From contig JAUSID010000144.1 of the NCBI GenBank assembly GCA_030648295.1, positions 1 through 38,609 on the forward strand: DNA of 38,609 nucleotides, given 5' to 3'. Of this stretch, positions 16,090 to 24,012 are shown one piece after another; positions within the stretch are counted from its first letter, which is position 1; every line of letters starts with the position of its first letter. The translations under genes were made by a program, and so were the position numbers. The notes beneath the pieces are model-generated. The model was not told where the DNA came from, did no database searches, and saw only the letters and a list, made by a program, of their open reading frames with translations. This stretch comes from Opitutaceae bacterium (lineage in GTDB: Bacteria; Verrucomicrobiota; Verrucomicrobiia; Opitutales; Opitutaceae).

Positions 16090-18954
16090 TCAATAGGAAA
16101 TTGTCGCGGTATAAACAAACTGCCGCGGTTCGGTATACCGGGGGAAGCGGAGGCTGCCCTGTTCGGAACGCACATCGAATATATTATTCACGTTGAGCTG
16201 GAGCGTCGACGTGAACCGGCTGAACTTCCTGCGATAGGCGATGAACGGGTTCGTCAGCACGTAGTCTTCCGTCGTGTCCGACGGGCGCACCACCAGTCCG
16301 GCGACCGTAACGGAACCAGACCGGACCCTTCCGGCGGCGTAGCGCGCGGAGACTCCGGCGGTCAGCCCCTTGAACCGGCCGACCCGGAACATGTAACGGG
16401 TGGTCAGTGCCGCGGTGCTCCGCGTCAGCGCCGTTGCGGACTCCTCCTGATCCTCGAGATACTGCCGCGTAAGCACCGTCGCATCGTCTGGATTCCGCCC
16501 CTGCGTCTGGGCATTCGACCGCGCCTCGGACAGCTTGGACTCGGTGATAGGGAAGAACCGGGTGAGGATATTGCGGTTGCGGGAATAAGACCCAATCAGG
16601 GTCCAGTTGGGCGTGATATTGGTGAGAATCTGGTACTCCCAGCCGGTGGAGGTGCGATCACGATAATCCGTCGTGTTGACAAAGGGACGGTTGAGCAGGG
16701 GATTCAATTCATCGCGCACGGCCGCCGACACCGAAGCAGTCTGATTCTCCTGTTGGGTTGCAAAACGAGTTACCGACGCCTCGATTTTCCCGCCGAGGAG
16801 GTGAAGCCGTACACTGTAGTCCGTGCCTTCACCGTTCCGGGGCGCGAGCGCGCCTCCGTTCAGATCCAGGCCATAGTTGTCGCTGAACTGGGACGACTCG
16901 AAATATCCCGCCGTCAGCGAAATCCACGGCAGCGCATGCCAGACGGCGCCGTATGTCTGGTTGGTGCTCCACTCGTCGGCGAAGGGATACAGGGGGGGGC
17001 TCCCCTTTTCGGTCCCCTGATTTGGGATCAGCGTGCCATCGCGGGCGACGAACTGCTGTTCACCCGTTGTCGGCGAGGCGCGCGTGGGCGCGCTGGCGCT
17101 CTGCCGCCAATGGTCGCGGCTGAGCCCGATGCTTGTCCGGATCCGGTTCTTGAAATAGCTGCCGAGGATGTTCACCCAGCCGGAAGTGAGGCTCTGGTCG
17201 AGGTGGCGGTTCACCTCCAGGGCGTTGGCGCGAAACAACTGGGTTTGACCCGGACGCGGATTCCACCCGAGGGCGGCGTTGCCGTTGCCGTCCTTGAAAT
17301 AATGAACCGGAGCAACCAGATTGTTGGTAAATAATGCGGCCGCCCCGGTGAATCCGCGTCGTCCGATTTCCTCCGGCGCCAGCCCGAAGGCGAAATCCTC
17401 GACATAATATTTTTCGTGACGATAGGTCACCCCCAGCACCACGCGCTGCGAGACGCCCCACGGCACCTGCGCGTCGTAGACCGCCTGTCCGCGCCAGTTC
17501 TGGATCTCGTGCCCGTCGAAGTTCGTCGTCGGCCGGTGGAAGATATAAAGCTCCTCGAAATTCGGATTCGGAATCGTCCCGGCGCCGTTCGGGTTGGGCA
17601 GGACCGGATTGACATCAATGTTGATTTGCCGGCTGCCGGTGAACGTTGCCGTGCCGTAGTTGGCCAGACCCTGCCGGCGCATGGTGTCATCCTTTTGTCC
17701 GTTGTGCGCCACCAGCAGGTTCAGCCGGTCGGAAACCGAATGCTTCAGCTCGACGGTATATGAATGATATTTCGCATCGTGCACGTTGTCCGGCCCGCCC
17801 CAGTCCTGCCCGAGTGGAACGATGCTGGTGGGAATCGTGATCAGGGCGTAACGATTCGGGTTCTGCGGGTCGGTCGCCGAAATGGCCGCATTGGTCTCGA
17901 TCGTGGCGGAAACGCGAAAGACGTCGGTGGCGGTAGCATTCAGATTGTAGATTACGCCGCCAATATCGACGAGCGCATGACTGTTTCCCACCGGGGCCGC
18001 CTGTCGCATCCCCACGCCGTTGAGTTGAACTCCCGGCCGGTTCGGGCCGGCATCGAGCGCGGTCGTGCCGGTGCCTTTCACATAGGCGACGCGCGCATCG
18101 GTATATTGCAACGGAGCCACATGGTTCGTCGTGTTGCCCCTTTCCACCATCGCGTCGATCTGCGTCCGGCGGTTCTTGAACGGCTCCCATCTCAGCGAAC
18201 CCGCGTACCCCTCGAGATCACGGCCGGCGCGCTGCCGCGATACGCGAGTCTCGGAATTGATCGCATTGAACCGCACGCCGAGACGGCCGGGAACCACCGC
18301 CTCGTTCACATCGAGCGAAAACCGTTTGGTGCCAAAGCTGTCCAGCCGGGCCTGTACACTGCCCTTGCGCTGAAAGGTCGCGCGTTTGCTGGCAATATTG
18401 ACTGTGCCGCCGGCATCGACGTCGCCGTAGGCCAGTCCGCCGGGCCCGCGGCCAAACTCCAATCGTTCGGTATTGAAGGCGTCTGCCACGATATACATCG
18501 GGAATCCGTCGCGCAGCTGGCGGATGCTGGCGAGACCGCGAAAATTCACCTCGTTGCCCGATTGGTTGCCGGAGACCGCGCCAACCGTGCCCTGGGCATT
18601 GTACGTGTTCTCGGCGCTGACGGAAAAATCGATCGCGTCGAGATAGTTGTTGAAAGCCATGTCCTCGATGAACTCCTGCGTCATGATCGAAATCGAATTC
18701 GGCAGATTTTCGAGCTTCTCGTTCGTCCGCGTGCCCAGCATGGCGGTCGAGGCCGCATATCCGACGTCCTTCTGGGCGCCGACCTCGAAGACCGCGAGTT
18801 GAACCGGCTCATCGGTCTTGTCCGTCTCACCGCGCGTTGCCGGCGGGGCGCTTCCCGGCGGCGCGGCCGCATAGCCGGCGATCGTGAGGACGAAAACCGT
18901 GGCCGGCATGCACATCGAGCGGCGGATCGAACCAGGGGAAGTCGAGAGAATCAT
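16090..18954 (-). CDS. TonB-dependent outer-membrane receptor
   Basis: 954 aa. The hydrophobic N-terminal segment (PATVFVLTIAGYAAAPP) is a signal peptide; an alternative start is Met14. DEPVQLAVFEVGAQKDVGY (about 48-66) is the TonB-box-like lead-in typical of Opitutaceae receptors. The plug domain is about 70-190 (LENLPNSISIMTQEFIEDM, GPGGLAYGDVDAGGTVNIASKRA). The remainder is a 22-strand barrel rich in alternating aromatic residues, ending ...YTEPRQFVYTATISY. No SusD-like gene is next to it. Its position upstream of two sulfatases and a glycosidase on the same strand suggests import of a sulfated oligosaccharide. A siderophore-type role cannot be excluded by sequence alone. Confidence 0.92.
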   Translation of the reverse strand: MILSTSPGSIRRSMCMPATVFVLTIAGYAAAPPGSAPPATRGETDKTDEPVQLAVFEVGAQKDVGYAASTAMLGTRTNEKLENLPNSISIMTQEFIEDMAFNNYLDAIDFSVSAENTYNAQGTVGAVSGNQSGNEVNFRGLASIRQLRDGFPMYIVADAFNTERLEFGRGPGGLAYGDVDAGGTVNIASKRATFQRKGSVQARLDSFGTKRFSLDVNEAVVPGRLGVRFNAINSETRVSRQRAGRDLEGYAGSLRWEPFKNRRTQIDAMVERGNTTNHVAPLQYTDARVAYVKGTGTTALDAGPNRPGVQLNGVGMRQAAPVGNSHALVDIGGVIYNLNATATDVFRVSATIETNAAISATDPQNPNRYALITIPTSIVPLGQDWGGPDNVHDAKYHSYTVELKHSVSDRLNLLVAHNGQKDDTMRRQGLANYGTATFTGSRQINIDVNPVLPNPNGAGTIPNPNFEELYIFHRPTTNFDGHEIQNWRGQAVYDAQVPWGVSQRVVLGVTYRHEKYYVEDFAFGLAPEEIGRRGFTGAAALFTNNLVAPVHYFKDGNGNAALGWNPRPGQTQLFRANALEVNRHLDQSLTSGWVNILGSYFKNRIRTSIGLSRDHWRQSASAPTRASPTTGEQQFVARDGTLIPNQGTEKGSPPLYPFADEWSTNQTYGAVWHALPWISLTAGYFESSQFSDNYGLDLNGGALAPRNGEGTDYSVRLHLLGGKIEASVTRFATQQENQTASVSAAVRDELNPLLNRPFVNTTDYRDRTSTGWEYQILTNITPNWTLIGSYSRNRNILTRFFPITESKLSEARSNAQTQGRNPDDATVLTRQYLEDQEESATALTRSTAALTTRYMFRVGRFKGLTAGVSARYAAGRVRSGSVTVAGLVVRPSDTTEDYVLTNPFIAYRRKFSRFTSTLQLNVNNIFDVRSEQGSLRFPRYTEPRQFVYTATISY

Positions 18955-19149
18955 GGACGTAATAGGGATCGGGAAGATGGATTCACACTTAACGTCAGCG
19001 ACCTGATCGCAGCTGTGCGGATATGGGTTGGCGCTGTCGAGTGAATTTACCGCCGCCTGGGGCTCATCTGATACACCCTGGCTCGCGCCCGGTTTGGCTC
19101 CAGGACGCGGATCTATCCATCAGCCCTGACCCGGCTCGACGTCCAGTCA

Positions 19150-20631
19150 TCACTGCGTCGCCGGTAGCACGCCGGGACGCTGTTCCTTCAGTCGCTTCAG
19201 CCGCTCCTGGTACTTTTCGTACAATTGCGTGTGGCGGCTCCTCAGATCGATTTTACCACCGTCGATGAACGCCATTTGTACCTGCGTGGGAATTTCCAGC
19301 GGATCGCCATCGGTCACAATCAAGGTCGCGCGTTTGCCCACTTCGATGGAGCCAAGCTCGGCCCCGACGCCGAGGAGTTCCGCCGCCGACAGCGTGATGG
19401 CGCGCAGCGCCATCTCCGGCGGCAGCCCGTGCGCCGCCGCGCGCGCGGCATGATAGGCCAGGTTGCGCTGGTTGCCGTCGTCGCCGGGATTTTCGAGCGA
19501 GCTCGCAATGCAGAATCGCACGCCCGCCGCATGCAGCCGCGCTGGATTGGCATACGCCGCCTCGACCTCGTCGTCGCGGCGCAACGGCAGTCGATCGATG
19601 CCGCCGACAATCACCGGCACATCCGCCGCCTTCAGATCTTCCGCGACGCGCCACGCATCCAGGCCGCCGGCAATCGTGATTTTCAGCTGGTGTTTCCTGG
19701 CAAACGCGAGCGCGCCGCGAATCTGCTTCAGTTCATCCGCATGTACGAATACGCGCTGCTCGCCCCGCAGCAGCGGCAGCATCGCTTCCCAGCGCAGATC
19801 CGTGTCCCGCGTCGTGCCGGCCGCTTTGGCGCGGGCATAGTTCGCGGCGGAAACAAACGCGTCGTCCAGCGTCCGCACGACCGCATCCGCATCCTTCTGC
19901 TGCGCCGCAAGCGACTTCGTCAAGCGTCCGTCGCGATTCAGCCGCTGCGCCGGCCAGTAAACGTGCATCGCGATGGACGCCCGCAACGTGATGTCCTCCG
20001 ACGTCCAGCCATCCAGCCGCAGCAAGGTTGACGTTCCCGCGATCAGGTTCGTGCGGCTGCCGGAAGCAGCCCGCGAAAAGGGAACCGCCAGGGCGGTCAG
20101 GATGCCATTCGCGCGCGTGACCGGGATCAGCTCGCTGTCGGGATTGATCGCGGTTTGCGTGCGTGCGTTCGGATTGATTTGTCCGATCTCGGCAACATCG
20201 AGGGTCTGGCGGAGCATCCCGATTTCCCAGAGCCCGAGCTGGGTTTGCGCGGCAATCAGTCCGGGGTAAACGCGGCGACCGCTCACGTCCACGATTTCGG
20301 TTCCGCCCGCCGGTTTGATCGCCGGCGCAATTTGCGCGATTCGTCCGTCGACGATGAGGATGTCGGCCTTCGGCAGCACCGGGCCGCTGACGGTGAACAC
20401 CTGGCCGCCCGTGAGCAGCAGCGGCGCGCGCGCCGGCGCCGCCGGAATGAACGGGTTCGCGGACGCAGCGACGCCGAAGACCAAGCTCAATACGAACCCG
20501 GCAAGACGGCCGCATTTCGGATTTCGGATCGCGGATTGCGGATTGCCCAATCCGAAATCCGAAATCCGCAATCCGCAATTGAACCACCGCCGGGCCTTCG
20601 CTGCCGAAAATGATGCAGAAATTGTTTTCAT
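19150..20631 (-). CDS. Amidohydrolase-family protein lacking the HxH metal motif
   Basis: 493 aa. The start at ATG 20631 is fixed by a TGATG overlap with the stop of the upstream amidohydrolase gene. After a signal-peptide-like N-terminus (h-region LAGFVLSLVFGVAASA) comes an amidohydrolase composite fold: LTGGQVFTVSGPVLPKADILIVDGRI, GRRVYPGLIAAQTQLG, RVFVHADELKQIRGAL, VGAELGSIEVGKRATLIVTDGDPL. The usual PGLIDxHxH is replaced by PGLIAAQTQLG, so the first two metal ligands are absent and classical binuclear hydrolysis is doubtful. Residues about 18-41 (CGLRISDFGLGNPQSAIRNP and the next three) are encoded by a heptamer palindrome embedded in frame. It may act with the neighbouring fused enzyme. 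Confidence 0.85.
   Translation of the reverse strand: MKTISASFSAAKARRWFNCGLRISDFGLGNPQSAIRNPKCGRLAGFVLSLVFGVAASANPFIPAAPARAPLLLTGGQVFTVSGPVLPKADILIVDGRIAQIAPAIKPAGGTEIVDVSGRRVYPGLIAAQTQLGLWEIGMLRQTLDVAEIGQINPNARTQTAINPDSELIPVTRANGILTALAVPFSRAASGSRTNLIAGTSTLLRLDGWTSEDITLRASIAMHVYWPAQRLNRDGRLTKSLAAQQKDADAVVRTLDDAFVSAANYARAKAAGTTRDTDLRWEAMLPLLRGEQRVFVHADELKQIRGALAFARKHQLKITIAGGLDAWRVAEDLKAADVPVIVGGIDRLPLRRDDEVEAAYANPARLHAAGVRFCIASSLENPGDDGNQRNLAYHAARAAAHGLPPEMALRAITLSAAELLGVGAELGSIEVGKRATLIVTDGDPLEIPTQVQMAFIDGGKIDLRSRHTQLYEKYQERLKRLKEQRPGVLPATQ
20512..20581. repeat. Heptamer-periodic palindrome inside a coding sequence
   Basis: Seven-base units follow one another: ATTTCGG ATTTCGG ATCGCGG ATTGCGG ATTGCCC AATCCGA AATCCGA AATCCGC AATCCGC. 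The second half is the complement of the first. The element is about 69 bp (23 codons) and lies in frame within the 5' part of the amidohydrolase gene, just before its hydrophobic signal core. Confidence 0.8.
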
Positions 20632-23600
20632 CAGTGGATCCCTCCCTCGGTCGTGCAGTTGTCCACCGAGCCGCCGTCGTGATAAAGCGGGCGCGCCTCG
20701 ACGGCGTGCGCCGTCGCCATCGCCTCGATGATGCGGAGCACGACCGGTTTCGCGTCATCGGCGGCGCCGCCCTCGCGCGCGGTCGCGCCGGCCCCGCTGA
20801 CGAGCGCCTTCTGGCGCTCGGGTAGAATCTTCTGGATCAGCGCGGCCCGCTGCGCCGCCGCGGCGGCGCGCTGCCGGGCATCGTCGTCGCGATCGAAATA
20901 ACGGCGGCCGTCGATCCAAGTCTGCTCGACCCGGCTGTACGTGGAAAGTGGTGACGCCGTCCAGATCACGAAGTCGGCGTCCTTGCCGCGCTCGAGCGAG
21001 CCGACATGCCGGTCGATCCGCAGCTGCTTCGCCGGATTGAGCGTGACAAATTTCAGCGCCTCCGCCGGGGAAATGCCGCCGTATTTCACCGCCTTGGCCG
21101 CTTCCGTGTTCAGATGCCGCGCCAGCTCGTTGTTGTCCGAGTTGAACGACACGACCACCCCGGCCGCGTGCATCAGCGCGCCACCGTATGGGATCGCGTC
21201 CACGACCTCGTATTTGTACGCCCACCAGTCCGCAAAGCAGGAGCCGCCCGCGCCAATCGCGGCGATTTGGTCGGCGACCTTGTAGCCCTCCAGGATGTGC
21301 TGGAACGTAGCGACTGGAAGCTGCAGTTGTTGCGCCAGCCGGATAAACGCCAGCACCTCGTCCTGCCGGTACGAGTGGATGTGGATCAGCCGTTCGCCGT
21401 GCAGAATCTCCAGCGCCGCTTCGAGCCGCAAATCGCGGCGGGGCGGCGGCGCCGCCGGGTTCGACCGGGACCCGGCCCAGGCGCGCTCGTAGTCGCGCGC
21501 CCGGGTGAATGTATCCAGCATGATCTCACGGACGCCCATCCGGCTGGCGGGGTAGCGCGTGGGCGCCGCGGTCTGGTTCTTCCGCGTGACGTTTTCGCCC
21601 AGGGCAAACTTCACCCCTGGCGGTGCGCCGATGAATTTCAGCCCCTCCGCCGACTCACCCCAGCGCAATTTGATCACCTGGTTCTGCCCGCCCATCGAAT
21701 TGGCGGAGCCGTGGAGGATGTTCGCGACCGTCAGGCCACCGGCGAGTTCACGGTAAATCCCGATGTCGGTTGGATCGACGGCATCACCCACCCGGACCTC
21801 GACCGTGACCGAATGCGAACCCTCGTTGACCCCGCCGTTCAGCGCCGTGTGCGAGTGGCAGTCAATCAGACCGGGAGAAACGTGCCTCCCCGTCGCATCG
21901 ATCACCACGGCGTCCGGGGGTGCAGCCAGGCTCGGGCCGACGCCCACGATCCTGCCATTCTCGATCAGGAGGTCGCAGTGCTCGATCGTTCCGGCGGCGG
22001 CCGATGTCCACACCGTAGCATTCCTGACCAGCACCGAAACCGGCCGCTCCGGCGGTCCGGAGCGCCCGTACATGCCCGCCGGAAATACATCCGGCCGCGC
22101 CACCAGCGTTTCCGGCTTTTTCGCGGCCGGCGCACGCGGCGGCTCCGCTTCCGCCGTGCGCTCCGCTCTCCAACGCAGTGCCGTTCCATCGGGCAGTTCG
22201 CCGGTCCCATTCAGGTGCGAAGGATCTTCGAGCCGGGCCCCGAGCCGAACGGTCCCTTCCGCGAGACCAAACCATTGGGCGGGCGCAAGCAGCGCCACCG
22301 TGTTCTCCTCGACCCGCAGCGCCGTATCCGTCCCGGCCGCACTCGCCCGCAGCCGGTTGCCGCGACCGGTGATCTTCATTTCGTCCGGCGCGGTGGTCGC
22401 GCCCTGCCACGTGAGTTTCCAGCTGCCGCGCGGATCGCGCCGCCGCCAGCTGTCGAGTTCGAAGGGATCGCCGTCTATCCAGACGAGCTGCACCTCGCTG
22501 TCCTCCGCGGTGAAGAGATCACCGCGCGCGACCACGAGGTTGGCGACCTTCCCCGCGGTTATGGTTCCGTGGGTGACGCCGAGCCCGAGGATTTCCGCCG
22601 GCGTGGTCGTGAGCGCACCAAGCGCAGCCGGCACCCCGAGGCCGCGCTGCACGGCCAGTCGCACGCGCGACCAGAATTCCGTATCCGGTTTCTTGAGTCC
22701 CGAAGCGGTCAGCGCGACCGGCAGCCCCGCGGCCACGAGCCGGGCCGGGTTGCCGGGCGCGAGTTCCCAGTGGGTCAGCTTGTCGAGTGAGATGTCGGCC
22801 GCGTGCTCGCTGTTTTCCACCTCCGGCGGCTCGGGAAACGCGAGCGGCACGATGATTGGCGGCCGCCCCGCCGGCAAATCGCGCAGCACCCGGTACTCGT
22901 AACCCGTGCCGCGAAGAATCAGCTTCAGCTTGAACTCGCCGCCGAGTCGCGCGGCACGCGGCAGGTCGAGTTCGTCGGCCAGCGCGAGTATCACCGGCTG
23001 CTCGCCCCGGATGGCAGGCCCGAGCGCCGCCAGGGCATCGTTCGTCTCGGGACGCTCGATCCCCGCCCGGTTCTCCCGGTACCGTTGCTGCGCCCCGGCG
23101 TACCATTGTGCATCGAGCAACGTCTGGCGCGTCAGCGCGATCGCGCCCATCAGCGAAACCGGATAACCGGCCTCGGACGATCCCCGCTCGAACGCGACCG
23201 GCTGCGCGACCGAATCGCGCAGCAGCGTGCGGTTGAACCCGCCGCGCCCCAGGCTGACGACCGCGCTCTGGCCCCGAAAAATTCCACGCGCCGGCAGCAC
23301 ATGCGCCACGGTGAAGCCGAGCTTCCGCATCGCCTCGGCTCCGCGCGGATCCGCGACGAGCGCACGGCTCGCCATCCGTTCCGGCATCACGCGTGAGTTC
23401 CACGCCTTCGCCCCGCCGCCCGGCGCCGCGACTGCCGCCGGCGCGGCCGCGGTTCCAGGCACCGGCGTGGATTCACGTTCGCTGTCGGTTGCCGCCGGGC
23501 TCGCCGGCTTCCAATTCACCGGCAAAAACAACGTCGAATCGGTTTCAATCAGCCCCGCGTAAATGGTCCGACCCGTCACGTCCCAGACGCGCGCATCGGC

Positions 23601-23843
23601 TGGCGCGGTCACATCGGCTCCGACCGCGACGATGATGCCGTCGCGCACGACGACGGTGCCGCTCTCGATCACGCGGTCCGGCGCGGCGACGATTCGCGCG
23701 CCGACGAGCGCATGCACGCGAACGCTGGCGTCGCGCAGGCCTTCAATCGGCGCGGTCGGCGCCGGCGCGGCGACGAGTGTGACGGAGACAGCCAACAGCG
23801 TGAATGAAGCGACGGCAGGGGCAAAGGAGCGGACGGTTTTCAT
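20631..23843 (-). CDS. Secreted two-domain amidohydrolase (degenerate N-half, active-type C-half)
   Basis: 1070 aa from ATG 23843, chosen because it begins a signal peptide (MKTVRSFAPAVASFTLLAVSVTLVAAPAPTAP). The N-terminal half is an amidohydrolase-like domain without metal ligands (GRTIYAGLIETDSTLFLP instead of PGLIDxHxH). It resembles the separate 493-aa protein downstream. The C-terminal half has the intact motif GRHVSPGLIDCHSHTALNGG, then RLIHIHSYRQDEV, FQHILEGYK and VSFNSDNNEL, which supply the remaining His/Asp ligands of the imidazolonepropionase/dipeptidase-type amidohydrolases. Substrate is unknown. Translationally coupled to the downstream gene (TGATG). The pair resembles secreted amidohydrolase modules often seen in gliding and soil bacteria. 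Confidence 0.88.
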   Translation of the reverse strand: MKTVRSFAPAVASFTLLAVSVTLVAAPAPTAPIEGLRDASVRVHALVGARIVAAPDRVIESGTVVVRDGIIVAVGADVTAPADARVWDVTGRTIYAGLIETDSTLFLPVNWKPASPAATDSERESTPVPGTAAAPAAVAAPGGGAKAWNSRVMPERMASRALVADPRGAEAMRKLGFTVAHVLPARGIFRGQSAVVSLGRGGFNRTLLRDSVAQPVAFERGSSEAGYPVSLMGAIALTRQTLLDAQWYAGAQQRYRENRAGIERPETNDALAALGPAIRGEQPVILALADELDLPRAARLGGEFKLKLILRGTGYEYRVLRDLPAGRPPIIVPLAFPEPPEVENSEHAADISLDKLTHWELAPGNPARLVAAGLPVALTASGLKKPDTEFWSRVRLAVQRGLGVPAALGALTTTPAEILGLGVTHGTITAGKVANLVVARGDLFTAEDSEVQLVWIDGDPFELDSWRRRDPRGSWKLTWQGATTAPDEMKITGRGNRLRASAAGTDTALRVEENTVALLAPAQWFGLAEGTVRLGARLEDPSHLNGTGELPDGTALRWRAERTAEAEPPRAPAAKKPETLVARPDVFPAGMYGRSGPPERPVSVLVRNATVWTSAAAGTIEHCDLLIENGRIVGVGPSLAAPPDAVVIDATGRHVSPGLIDCHSHTALNGGVNEGSHSVTVEVRVGDAVDPTDIGIYRELAGGLTVANILHGSANSMGGQNQVIKLRWGESAEGLKFIGAPPGVKFALGENVTRKNQTAAPTRYPASRMGVREIMLDTFTRARDYERAWAGSRSNPAAPPPRRDLRLEAALEILHGERLIHIHSYRQDEVLAFIRLAQQLQLPVATFQHILEGYKVADQIAAIGAGGSCFADWWAYKYEVVDAIPYGGALMHAAGVVVSFNSDNNELARHLNTEAAKAVKYGGISPAEALKFVTLNPAKQLRIDRHVGSLERGKDADFVIWTASPLSTYSRVEQTWIDGRRYFDRDDDARQRAAAAAQRAALIQKILPERQKALVSGAGATAREGGAADDAKPVVLRIIEAMATAHAVEARPLYHDGGSVDNCTTEGGIH

Positions 23844-24012
23844 GCAGGAGCGCGGGCCAGGTCGGAGCGGGAAAGGGGTTGGCCAGCCAGCGACGGTGGT
23901 ACGCTTCGCGCCGCGGCTCAATCTCGAACGCGTAATCTTCCCCCCTGCGGCGCCGGCGGCAGGCGAGGATGAACAGAAAGATTAAGATTAAGAGAGCGGA
24001 ACGGGGCGCCGG

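Noticed and set aside
17764-19044. 426-codon plus-strand frame opposite the TonB receptor
   Set aside because: Composition is that of an antisense frame; the receptor frame is well supported.
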